A stretch of 64,000 bases of DNA from Daejeonella rubra (GTDB lineage Bacteria; Bacteroidota; Bacteroidia; Sphingobacteriales; Sphingobacteriaceae): assembly GCF_900103545.1 (NCBI RefSeq), contig NZ_FNHH01000011.1, positions 1 to 64,000 on the forward strand. Reading direction: 5' to 3'. Positions 34,185 to 42,467 of the stretch are shown one piece after another; the first letter of the stretch is position 1, and every line of letters begins with the position of its first letter. The notes below the pieces were generated by a model that ran no database searches, had not been told where the DNA came from, and saw nothing but the letters and a program-made list of their open reading frames with translations. The position numbers were made by a program, and so were the translations under genes.

Positions 34185-35297
34185 TTATTTTGGTTGTGCA
34201 TTTAAACTTTCCGCTTCTTCAAAGCCGGGAACAGGTTTACGATTCCAGTAGGATGCCAGAATAGAACCGGTGATATTCATCATCGGACCATAGATCATCG
34301 GTGCAAGTCCGACGGTTCCAAGCTTACCCATACCATAAGCCAAACCTTTTGAAAGACCTGCATTCTGCATACCCACATTAATAGCTATTGTTCTTGAATC
34401 TCTTTCATTCATTTTAAATAATCGGGCAAACCAATAACCCAAAGTATAGCCCATCAGGTTATGGATCAACACCAATAAAATAAGAAGGGGTCCGACTGTT
34501 AAAAGGCTTTCCCGTCCCACGGCGGTTACGATTATGATAATAAATGCAATCCCAAACATGGATACTATTGGCATTACTGCATTTATCCATTTCATTTTAT
34601 CCTTCAGAAGTTCATTGATCACCATGGCCAGAGTGACCGGTAAAATGACCATTTTCATAATATCCCACATCATATCAAGCACATTGATCTCGATAAATGA
34701 ACCGCCTAATAATTTCATGAGCAGGGGTGTGAGGAAAGGAGCCAGCAATGTGGCTATTGAAGTAAGCGTAATGGAAAGTGCCAGATTAGCCTTTGCCAGA
34801 TAAGAAATAACATTGGCTGCAACAGCATTAGGTGCACAACCGATGAGGATGATCCCTGCTGCGATCTCGGGTGTAAATCCACTGATACTTGCCAATCCAA
34901 ACCCGAGTAAAGGCATGATTATAAAATGACTTGAAACCCCCACAAGGACCCCTTTTGGAGATTTAAATACCCCAATAAAATCTCTGTAGCTCATGGTAAT
35001 ACCCATTCCAAACATGATCAGCTGTATGAGGGGAGTGATCAGGCCTGATAATTTATAGCCATTGATTTCAAGAAAATACTGAGGAAAGATCAGGGCAGTA
35101 GTAACTACCCCAAAGATCATTACCGGATAAGCAAATCCCTTCAAAGCTGTCGCACCCCGAATTCCGATAGCAACAGAAATGAGTGATGCGATCAGAAATG
35201 GCTCCGCATCAGAAGATCTGTTGAGCAGATACAGGGTAAGTGCAGCGAGCATGGAAACAATGCCAATTCCCAATACGATTTTAAAAACAGGTTTCAT
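34185..35297 (-). CDS. bile acid:sodium symporter (BASS/SBF) family transporter
   Basis: This 370-residue polytopic inner-membrane protein has about nine to ten hydrophobic helices and the family cores MGMGITMSYRDF, GCAPNAVAANVISYLAKANL and NVGMQNAGLSKGLA. The two discontinuous helix crossings with conserved Asn/Gln residues bind sodium in this fold. Relatives carry bile acids, pyruvate, pantoate and 2-keto acids. There are two extra N-terminal helices. In this locus it is the only obvious inner-membrane importer, so I infer that it carries the keto-acid product of the periplasmic enzymes into the cytoplasm. Confidence 0.88.
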   Translation of the reverse strand: MKPVFKIVLGIGIVSMLAALTLYLLNRSSDAEPFLIASLISVAIGIRGATALKGFAYPVMIFGVVTTALIFPQYFLEINGYKLSGLITPLIQLIMFGMGITMSYRDFIGVFKSPKGVLVGVSSHFIIMPLLGFGLASISGFTPEIAAGIILIGCAPNAVAANVISYLAKANLALSITLTSIATLLAPFLTPLLMKLLGGSFIEINVLDMMWDIMKMVILPVTLAMVINELLKDKMKWINAVMPIVSMFGIAFIIIIVTAVGRESLLTVGPLLILLVLIHNLMGYTLGYWFARLFKMNERDSRTIAINVGMQNAGLSKGLAYGMGKLGTVGLAPMIYGPMMNITGSILASYWNRKPVPGFEEAESLNAQPK

Positions 35298-35319
35298 CCG
35301 ATTTGATTTTTGGAAAATA

Positions 35320-36243
35320 TTACCAGGTCCTTTTTAACATAAACTGATCAAGTTGTAAGCGGCTGATTTTTTTTTCCTTTGGATTTTTTTCCAGCCATTT
35401 CATATATTCTGCTCTGATTTCTTCACTCCACTGTGCATCTACCTGGCCAGCCTTGTATACTCCATTTTTTATCATCTCATGGCCAAAACGATCTTTTGAA
35501 GCAATGAATTCTGCTGTAGAAATGACCTGCTCTGCCATATGGGCAGGAATAAATACTACTCCGGCACGACCTGCAATGACCAGATCACCGGGTAAAACAA
35601 TGGCCTGTCCAATGGTAACCGGAGTATTCAAACCCATCAAAACAACACCCTGCAAGAACTGGGGTGCAAAATCTCTTACAAATGCATTAAATCCCTTGAT
35701 CTCAGCCAAACCATCAACGTCACGGGCAAATCCATCAAATATTACCCCATTGCCTGAATTTTTATAAATCACATTTCCAAGATTATCGCCCATCAGGGAA
35801 CCTACTCTACCCTCATTATCAGCAACATACACATCACCTTTGGTAAGCATATTGATCGGCCAATGCAAATGTCTGCCCTGCCTGCCTTCTGCAGCAGCGC
35901 GGTCCACAATATTCTTCTCTATATCAGGGCGAATAGGCATATAAAAAGCCGTTAAAGCTCTGCCAATAACCTTTTCATCCTCATGCAATATTTTCCAGTT
36001 TCGCTCATATTGATACAGATAACCCTCATTATTTAATATTTGCCAGGCCTCTTCAATCCCAATAGCTTTCGCACGGTTCAACAGTTCATCAGGTATTCGC
36101 GGACGACCATCTTCAAATCGCTCACCCTTCCAGGCAGATGTTAAAAATATCAGTTCCTCTTTGGGAATAGCCTGTGCTAACAAAGATTTTAATGGGAGTA
36201 TTAAGATGCAAAAGGAAAGCAATAACTGTAATCTATATCTCAT
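35320..36243 (-). CDS. exported RraA-like/HMG-aldolase family protein
   Basis: This 307-residue protein has a signal peptide (to about residue 24) and an additional N-terminal segment of roughly 75 residues before an RraA-type domain. The conserved MGDNLG and the catalytic Arg-Asp of GFARDVDGL are present, followed by LPGDLVIAGRAGVVFIP. The usual Asp-rich ADDDG element is here AGRAG, so metal binding may be altered. RraA-like enzymes include 4-hydroxy-4-methyl-2-oxoglutarate aldolases and oxaloacetate decarboxylases. Export is unusual for the family. Located between the lactonase-like amidohydrolase and the transporter, it probably acts on a periplasmic keto or hydroxy acid. Confidence 0.8.
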   Translation of the reverse strand: MRYRLQLLLSFCILILPLKSLLAQAIPKEELIFLTSAWKGERFEDGRPRIPDELLNRAKAIGIEEAWQILNNEGYLYQYERNWKILHEDEKVIGRALTAFYMPIRPDIEKNIVDRAAAEGRQGRHLHWPINMLTKGDVYVADNEGRVGSLMGDNLGNVIYKNSGNGVIFDGFARDVDGLAEIKGFNAFVRDFAPQFLQGVVLMGLNTPVTIGQAIVLPGDLVIAGRAGVVFIPAHMAEQVISTAEFIASKDRFGHEMIKNGVYKAGQVDAQWSEEIRAEYMKWLEKNPKEKKISRLQLDQFMLKRTW

Positions 36244-36317
36244 GTGTCTTATATAAATAGTATCTATGTTGTGATTTCGCTTAGATCCTCTACGGATTTG
36301 GTCTATTTATTTAATAA

Positions 36318-37271
36318 TCAAGCTTTTCCAGGAAACTTCCATATTCCCAGAGCATTCTTACCCATAATGAGGTCCAGATCATCGTCTGTATAGAAACTGC
36401 AATATTTATCCATAAACTCAAGCTCTTTATCCATAGGAAGTTCCCATCTTGGGAATGGATAACCGGTACCCCAGATTATCTGTTTTGCTCCAAATTCTTC
36501 ATAAATGGCTTTATAAAAAGGCAAAGTATCTTCATAAGGATACTTTTTGATCTCTGACATTTCATAAGGCTCTGAATTACTTATCCAGACATTTGAGAAA
36601 CGGCTGAGCTTAAACATCTTTTTGAATTCAGGCCAGCAATCTGCGGCTTTCAGATCTGGCTTTCCGGCATGGTCAATGACAATTTTAACACCCGGAAAAC
36701 GCTCCGCCATATCTTCAATCATTGGCATCTGATGAGGCACAATATAATAGTTAAAGCATAGACCCAGTTTTTCTGCTTCTTTCCAGAGAGGATAATGTTC
36801 AGGAGAGTTCAGCCAGGTTTCTTTGGGATGGTATATCGGACTGAAACGCATCCCTTGAAATCCGTGTTCGTTCACCCAGTATCTGAGATTATCGACGATT
36901 TTAGGATCATGGGGGTTAAGAAGTCCATGTGCAACAAAATGCTTCGGATAGGTTTTAAGACAATTGGCCATGTATGAATTATCCCATCCATAATAACGCG
37001 GATTAATAAGAACCCCATATTTCAGATCAAAATCTTTCATTTGCTTGATCTGATTTTCAATAGGAGCCTCTATCTCTACCTTTAAATTTGGATTTTCAGG
37101 ATGCTTGAAAGGGAATCTGGGATCAAAATTCCAGGTTTCAACATGGGTATCAATAACCAACCTCTTTTTGAATCTGCTGCCAGAATTTGAAGCTAAAACA
37201 GATGCTATCGGATCTAAAGCACCAACTAAAGGTATGGCTGCAATTCCTTTTATTAAATCTCTGCGTTTCAT
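36318..37271 (-). CDS. Tat-type exported amidohydrolase 2 family protein (lactonase-like)
   Basis: The 317-residue protein begins with a twin-arginine-like signal (MKRRDLIKGIAAIPLVGAL) shared with several neighbours. The TIM-barrel Amidohydro_2 domain follows: DTHVETWNF replaces the usual DxHxH, GFQGMRFSPIYHP, KIVIDHAGKP with a metal-binding His, and IIWGTGYPFPRWE near the end. Relatives include fuconolactonase and 2-pyrone-4,6-dicarboxylate lactonase as well as decarboxylases. A sugar-acid lactone hydrolase would suit the pathway, but the substrate is not known. The first metal-binding pair and the terminal Asp (GTGYP, normally GSDYP) differ from the family norm. Confidence 0.82.
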   Translation of the reverse strand: MKRRDLIKGIAAIPLVGALDPIASVLASNSGSRFKKRLVIDTHVETWNFDPRFPFKHPENPNLKVEIEAPIENQIKQMKDFDLKYGVLINPRYYGWDNSYMANCLKTYPKHFVAHGLLNPHDPKIVDNLRYWVNEHGFQGMRFSPIYHPKETWLNSPEHYPLWKEAEKLGLCFNYYIVPHQMPMIEDMAERFPGVKIVIDHAGKPDLKAADCWPEFKKMFKLSRFSNVWISNSEPYEMSEIKKYPYEDTLPFYKAIYEEFGAKQIIWGTGYPFPRWELPMDKELEFMDKYCSFYTDDDLDLIMGKNALGIWKFPGKA

Positions 37272-37309
37272 GTGTTAATCTTTTAATTTATTTACTGAAT
37301 CTTTATCTA

Positions 37310-38971
37310 TCAGGTTGCTAAAGGCTGACCTCCCGGGATCATTACCCTCTGACGCGGGAGCTTAGTTTTATTTCGTTTCGCTGTAAATTTTGCTGTCAGA
37401 TATTCACCCATATGAATATCACCTGACATGGTATCTCCATTTACTTTTCCGGAAAAAAGATAAATAATAATGTTGCCAACAATGGGAATTGTACTCCTGA
37501 TCTTCACTTCATCCCCATCAATTGTGCCCACCATATTTTTAGTGTCCAGATCTCCTTTATGAGTTCCCTGAATCCAGTTTCCATCCTGTTCTATGACAAA
37601 AGAATGCTGGCTGGTACTTAGTGCGTAATGTACTTCAACATCCCAGCGTCCACTAAGATCAGCAGCAGGAGCAGCCATTTCAGGCTTGGGATCTCGCTTT
37701 TTTGACAATACTTCAAATAACCTGTCGGCTACGATCTTTTCTTCACCCGGCTGCATATGCCCCGGCGTGATCTGTATGGAGGTTGTGCCATCGGCTTCAT
37801 CACGATTCCCAAGAGCAATCCTTGGCTTATTTCTTCCCACTTCTTCTGCAATTTCATACCCCGTAACATGAAATTTCTCAGGATTCCAGATAATATGAAG
37901 TACCGGATACTTATTATTCAGATTTACAGGTTCAACGATCCTGGTAGTCAAACCGCTAATCACTGAAACTTTCTTTGAGATCACATCAAGCCAGCCTAGC
38001 CATCTTTTCCACTCCGCTTCATGATCCCGTTCCAGCCAGTCCTCAACTGCCGCAACCATCCCTACTATTTCATCCCGGTCCAGTTTGTTGTCTCGGCCAG
38101 GGCCATGATGCGGTGCACTTGCCTGCCATGCGGCTAACAATATTTTTTTATTGCCAAGCATTAAACCTGCCGACTGCGGTCCCCGAATTGTTTTCCCACC
38201 ACTGTATGCAACAATATCAGCCCCTCTTTTCAAATGATATGGTGGAATAGTCAGTCTTTCTGCTGCGGCATCCATCAGAATTGGAATATTCTTTGGTTTG
38301 GCAATTGAGGCGATCACCTCCAGAGATAAAGGCTGACCTGTATCTGAAGCAGCTCCTGGAGTGCCTGAAGTCAGATAGATCATCGCTGTTTTTGAATTTA
38401 TGGCCTTTTCAAGTTCTTCAGGAGTGGATACAGTGATGATCTTTACGCCTATATTTCTAACTGCATGATCATAATGCTGGCGGGAATATCTGGGGATAAT
38501 AACCTCCGTTTTCTCAAATCCGGTTAGATCAGGAATGCGGATGAGCCTTTCAGGACTTCCACCGGTAACACAAGCTGCGGTAATGTGTTTTACTCCGGCA
38601 GCGCATCCGGAAGAAACCATTCCCCATTCTGTTTTCGTGAGTTCTGAGAGACGCTTTCCAACTGCTTCTGCCAGCTCATCAAGCTGGACAAAATTATTAC
38701 TAGCCGCTTCCAAAGCGAGCTTTACCTTAGGCAACTTAATGGATCCACCAATAATTGTATAAGAGCCCCTGCAATTTATAATGGGCTCAACACCCATCGA
38801 TCTGTAAATATTTGTCTCCGATAAAAAGGAATTCAATGTGGTTGCCGATTCGGAACCTTGTACTAAAGATTTATTTTCTGTAACAGATCCTGCCAAAACC
38901 GAGTCTGCTGAAAGTACACCTCCAACAACCGGTAACATTGCCAGTCCCTTAATTACATTTCTGCGCTTCAT
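37310..38971 (-). CDS. exported SelA/DgaE-like PLP enzyme with C-terminal beta domain, copy B
   Basis: This 553-residue protein has a twin-arginine-type signal (KRRNVIKGLAMLPVVGG) and a fold-type I PLP domain of the SelA-related group that includes D-glucosaminate-6-phosphate ammonia lyase (DgaE). The Schiff-base lysine is Lys260 (AYSGGKTIRGPQSAG), Asp234 (ILMDAAAERL) should bind the PLP pyridine nitrogen, and SSGCAAGVKH near residue 121 forms the phosphate loop. Residues about 437-533 form an extra beta-rich domain (GRWDVEVHY ... GNWIQGTHKGD ... GEYLTAKFTA). Family chemistry suggests elimination of ammonia from a beta-hydroxy amino acid. A PLP enzyme with an export signal is unusual; Tat would allow export with cofactor bound. 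It ends a II-I-PLP block duplicated at 42468-46767. Confidence 0.85.
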   Translation of the reverse strand: MKRRNVIKGLAMLPVVGGVLSADSVLAGSVTENKSLVQGSESATTLNSFLSETNIYRSMGVEPIINCRGSYTIIGGSIKLPKVKLALEAASNNFVQLDELAEAVGKRLSELTKTEWGMVSSGCAAGVKHITAACVTGGSPERLIRIPDLTGFEKTEVIIPRYSRQHYDHAVRNIGVKIITVSTPEELEKAINSKTAMIYLTSGTPGAASDTGQPLSLEVIASIAKPKNIPILMDAAAERLTIPPYHLKRGADIVAYSGGKTIRGPQSAGLMLGNKKILLAAWQASAPHHGPGRDNKLDRDEIVGMVAAVEDWLERDHEAEWKRWLGWLDVISKKVSVISGLTTRIVEPVNLNNKYPVLHIIWNPEKFHVTGYEIAEEVGRNKPRIALGNRDEADGTTSIQITPGHMQPGEEKIVADRLFEVLSKKRDPKPEMAAPAADLSGRWDVEVHYALSTSQHSFVIEQDGNWIQGTHKGDLDTKNMVGTIDGDEVKIRSTIPIVGNIIIYLFSGKVNGDTMSGDIHMGEYLTAKFTAKRNKTKLPRQRVMIPGGQPLAT

Positions 38972-39008
38972 ATTACTATCAGGTATGTTAATTTAAAAAT
39001 TTCTGATT

Positions 39009-40307
39009 CTACTTTTTATAAGGGGTGGCAGACATACCATTAAGATCCCAAATAATTCTTCCCGCTCTAATGGTCAATTCGGCCTCAAATTTGCGGTCGC
39101 CCTCAATCCGGTTACCTCCAGAATCTACAAATCCGTATTTCCCATTCAAAATACTTATAACGGCAATATCTGCTACAGAACCCACACTTAAATTACCAAG
39201 ATCTTCTCTTTTTATTGATTTGGCAGGCTTCCAGCTTCCGCTGGCAATGATATCCGGAATGGTCATTCCAATAGTTAAGTATTTAGACATTACATTCAAC
39301 ATATTCTTCATGCCTGCGTTCATACTGGTTCTGTGTTCATCTGTACCAAAAGAATTTGGAAGAAGACCCTGCTTCAATGCCGGTATAGCCTGATCAAACC
39401 AGAATCCAACACCTCCGTGACCAACATCAAACAAAACCCCTTTATTTTGAGCTTCCAGGACAAATGGCCTCAATTTACCCTGTTCATCAACAATTGGCAT
39501 ACGTTCTTTTACATTTTCGAATGAATGGGTAATGATATCACCGGAACGCATTCTTTTCAACTGATCTTCCAGAGAATATTCAGGCATATGACATTCCACA
39601 AAAAGAGGTTTTTCTGCAATTCGTGCGGCTTCAGAAGCCTTATCAAAAGGCACCCAGCTTTTACCTTTATAATGCCCGATGCGTGTACCTACTATTAAAT
39701 TAGGATATTTTTTGATGGCATCCACAGTCATTTGAACATCCAATGTATTTAAATCGGGTTCAATTGCAGAGCCTGAACTGAAACCTGTCTCGAAAATATT
39801 CAGGAAAGCTAGTACACGGGTCAAAGAAGGATCAACCACCTTTGCCTTAAAATCAGGATAGGTCCGCCAGCCGGTAGTGCCGGCATCTACCACAGTAGTA
39901 ATGCCTGACCGGGGAGCAAAGGCATCCGGCAACTGGCTTGACTGACCATCAGCAAAGCCGGGCTTACTTCCTGCGTATACGTGGGTATGAATGTTGATCA
40001 GTCCCGGAGACACCAGCATCCCGCTAACATCCAATACCTTTTTTGCACCAGAAGCTGGAATCTCAGCTGCAACATGATAAATTTTACCGTCTTTAACAGC
40101 CACATCCATTTTTGAATCAATATTATTCCTAGGATCCAGTACACGTCCTCCTTTTAGCAAAAGATCGATTTCCTGACCTTGCACAAACTGTGGAAATAAT
40201 AAAACTGCGAATAATGCGATTAAGCCCATTCTAAAACATCTAATTCCAGAATAAGAATTATTTTTATTTGCTGTAACTTTCATTTGAATTATCTTAATAA
40301 TCACCAT
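39009..40307 (-). CDS. exported COG3964 amidohydrolase, type I, copy B
   Basis: This 432-residue metal-dependent hydrolase belongs to the EF_0837/AHA_3915 group (COG3964), once mis-annotated as dihydroorotase and shown in relatives to be a deacetylase-type esterase/amidase. A signal peptide ends at VQGQ (residue 45). The HxH ligands are His107 and His109 (NIHTHVYAG), with His261, His297 and catalytic Asp323 (GTDEH) also kept. At the strand-4 position where type II has Lys this copy has Arg209 (VGTRIGHYKG), and at the strand-5 position where I recall family His there is Glu238 (FVECH). Its ATG directly abuts the upstream type II stop. It should deacylate a periplasmic N- or O-acyl acid. Confidence 0.85.
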   Translation of the reverse strand: MVIIKIIQMKVTANKNNSYSGIRCFRMGLIALFAVLLFPQFVQGQEIDLLLKGGRVLDPRNNIDSKMDVAVKDGKIYHVAAEIPASGAKKVLDVSGMLVSPGLINIHTHVYAGSKPGFADGQSSQLPDAFAPRSGITTVVDAGTTGWRTYPDFKAKVVDPSLTRVLAFLNIFETGFSSGSAIEPDLNTLDVQMTVDAIKKYPNLIVGTRIGHYKGKSWVPFDKASEAARIAEKPLFVECHMPEYSLEDQLKRMRSGDIITHSFENVKERMPIVDEQGKLRPFVLEAQNKGVLFDVGHGGVGFWFDQAIPALKQGLLPNSFGTDEHRTSMNAGMKNMLNVMSKYLTIGMTIPDIIASGSWKPAKSIKREDLGNLSVGSVADIAVISILNGKYGFVDSGGNRIEGDRKFEAELTIRAGRIIWDLNGMSATPYKK

Positions 40308-41597
40308 TTACTTTTCTACGGCCCATTTCTGACCACTTAAGCCATTCAAATCCCATACAACTTTACCTGCACGAAGCGTTAGTTCTGCTTCCAGCTTTTT
40401 AGTTCCGGAGACGGCAATTTTCCGTACATCCGTGTACCCGAACTTTCCTTCTCTGACATTAAAAACTGCCAGATCAGCCTCAGAGCCAACACTTAAATGA
40501 CCAAGATCAGGGCGTTTAATTACCTGCGCGGGATTCCATGTAGATCTCAAAATAACATCCTGAAGATTCATTCCAAGGGCCAGAAACTTGGACATCACAT
40601 TAGCCATATCCTTCATTCCGCTGTTCATACTTTGATCGTGCAGATCTGAACTTATAACATCCGGATAAAAGCCTTGCTGGAATGAAGGAACTGCCTGAGC
40701 CCAGGAAAATGCTCCGCCACCATGGCCAACATCGAAGATCACTCCTCGTTTTTGTGCTTCAAATACAAAAGGTTTTACTTTTCTTGTTTTTTCATCCACT
40801 ACAGACTCCCTTCCGGTACTGATCTCAGAAAATGTATGGGTAAAAATATCTCCCGGACGAAAGTGTTTCAGAAATAAAGACTCAATAGAATTGGCCGGAT
40901 TATGTTCGCCAAAATCAACCATAATTGGCACATTTGCCAGCTTCCCTGACTCTACCGCCTTGTCTACAGAGGTAAATTCACCCCAGTAGTGAGCAGACTT
41001 AATACCAACAAGAATATTTGGGTAAAGACGGTTGATCATATGAGCATTCATTACAGGATTCATATCAGTCACATCCTGTTCCTGAAAACGTCCAATCATT
41101 CCATTGCCAATCACATTGAGAAAAGCCAGAATTCTTGTTTGTGCCTTATCAATTGTCTGTTCTTTAAACAATGGAAAATTTCTCCATCCTGAAGAACCTG
41201 CATCTACAACAGTGGTAACACCTGTTCTAAAAGAGAATGCGTCTGCTTGCTGACTTCTCGAAGAATTGCCTACTGATGTGCTATTTTTATCAGTACCCTG
41301 AAAAACATGTACATGCATATCGATTATTCCGGGTGTAATATAAAAACCAGTTACGTCGATAGTTTTCCTGGCGGATCCAATAGGAATATCTTTAGCAACA
41401 CGAAATATCTTCCCATCAGAAATTGCTACATCCATTTTGGAGTCGATCTTATTTTTGGGATCGATAACATGTGCCCCCTTAAAAAGAATATCTATTTCCT
41501 GAGCATAGCTGAATTGACAAATGATAAGAAAGACAAAAAATATCGGGAGTTTGCAAAACATCTTTTCAAAAGCAGCAGTTTTATTGAAACAGGACAT
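40308..41597 (-). CDS. exported COG3964 amidohydrolase, type II, copy B
   Basis: The start at 41597 is the first ATG (MSCFNKTAAFEK); the frame extends three codons upstream only with a TTG. A signal peptide ends at SYAQ (residue 33). The 429-residue product has His95 and His97 (DMHVHVF), the strand-4 Lys200 (VGIKSAHYWG) expected to be carbamoylated, Asp228 (VDFGEH) where the family usually has His, His254, His292 and catalytic Asp318 (SSDLH). It thus keeps the bridging lysine that the type I copies have lost. It is directly followed by the type I gene with no intervening base. Substrate unknown; acyl-amino-acid or acyl-hydroxy-acid hydrolysis is inferred from the family. Confidence 0.85.
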   Translation of the reverse strand: MSCFNKTAAFEKMFCKLPIFFVFLIICQFSYAQEIDILFKGAHVIDPKNKIDSKMDVAISDGKIFRVAKDIPIGSARKTIDVTGFYITPGIIDMHVHVFQGTDKNSTSVGNSSRSQQADAFSFRTGVTTVVDAGSSGWRNFPLFKEQTIDKAQTRILAFLNVIGNGMIGRFQEQDVTDMNPVMNAHMINRLYPNILVGIKSAHYWGEFTSVDKAVESGKLANVPIMVDFGEHNPANSIESLFLKHFRPGDIFTHTFSEISTGRESVVDEKTRKVKPFVFEAQKRGVIFDVGHGGGAFSWAQAVPSFQQGFYPDVISSDLHDQSMNSGMKDMANVMSKFLALGMNLQDVILRSTWNPAQVIKRPDLGHLSVGSEADLAVFNVREGKFGYTDVRKIAVSGTKKLEAELTLRAGKVVWDLNGLSGQKWAVEK

Positions 41598-41631
41598 AAT
41601 GATCAATATTTTTAATAATTAACACTCCCAA

Positions 41632-42369
41632 TTACTGAAAATTCAAGACCCCGAAAAACTGAGGCAAATGGAATTGAGGTGTAGGATTTTTAACTTCATT
41701 CCATGTTATATAATGTTTATTGGAATTAATTTCTGCGATCTTATAAAAATTAGCTCTCCAGGAAACACCTGCTTTCGGACGAACTACATTTGTATATTTT
41801 TCAAGCATGCTCAGCGGTATTTTGAAGGAAATGGTCCAGGTAACCCGTTTGGTTATTTCCGGATCAACCACCTTTGGCAGAGAAGCGGCGATTTCAATTT
41901 TCTGAATATCATCAATCGAAGGTCTTACTTTCTTATGATGCAGCAAAGGTGTACCACCGCAATTGATCTCCAGATTAAAATAATTCACAGGGTTATTAGC
42001 TTCTGGTGAGAAAAAGAATTCCACTGCTGAATCTTCCCAAACTTTACCATTTATCTTTTGGGTTATACTCCGGACATAGCGATCCTTCACCCTGTAAATG
42101 ACATAAATAAAATTATCATCATAGGCCATTTTTGCTTCTGCCTTCGGTTTGAATTTGGGTATTTCGCCCATGTAGTTCTGAATTTTAACTGATTCCACAC
42201 CCTTCCAGGCAGCTTCATTCCATTTGTCATTTACATTTACTGCCTGAGTAGCTCGTTTTACAGAGTAGGAAGAAAATCCGCTATTCGTCGATGCATCCTG
42301 TGCCTTAACCACATGTATAAAAAGTGTCAAAAGGAGAATAACAGAGCTGATTGATTTTAATTTTCTCAT
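41632..42369 (-). CDS. exported CBM9-like carbohydrate-binding protein
   Basis: This 245-residue protein has a signal peptide (ends VKAQ, about residue 24) and a family 9-like carbohydrate-binding/DOMON beta-sandwich. Recognisable parts are KWNEAAWKGVESVKI, DDNFIYVIYRVKDRYV, VWEDSAVEFFFSP and WRANFYKIAE. No catalytic domain is attached. Such proteins bind sugars or heme in the periplasm, and stand-alone ones are common in Bacteroidota catabolic loci. It is the first gene after the terminator at 42421-42459, so it may start a second transcription unit. It is the only visible hint that the locus substrate contains a carbohydrate. Confidence 0.78.
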   Translation of the reverse strand: MRKLKSISSVILLLTLFIHVVKAQDASTNSGFSSYSVKRATQAVNVNDKWNEAAWKGVESVKIQNYMGEIPKFKPKAEAKMAYDDNFIYVIYRVKDRYVRSITQKINGKVWEDSAVEFFFSPEANNPVNYFNLEINCGGTPLLHHKKVRPSIDDIQKIEIAASLPKVVDPEITKRVTWTISFKIPLSMLEKYTNVVRPKAGVSWRANFYKIAEINSNKHYITWNEVKNPTPQFHLPQFFGVLNFQ

Positions 42370-42420
42370 TAAATTATTGATAGCTGATGTGTGGGATTTC
42401 TAAAATTCATTTAAAACAGT

Positions 42421-42459
42421 CAAAACAAAATACCCTGCCGGTAATCATACCAGCAGGGT
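42421..42459 (-). terminator. rho-independent terminator within the catabolic cluster
   Basis: ACCCTGCCGGT (42432-42442) pairs with ACCAGCAGGGT (42449-42459); in the minus-strand RNA the single mismatch becomes a U-G pair. The stem is followed on the minus strand by ATTTTGTTTTG. It starts nine bases after the stop of the PLP gene at 42468 and would separate the upstream enzyme genes from the CBM9-like gene and those beyond. Confidence 0.78.
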
Positions 42460-42467
42460 GTATTTAA

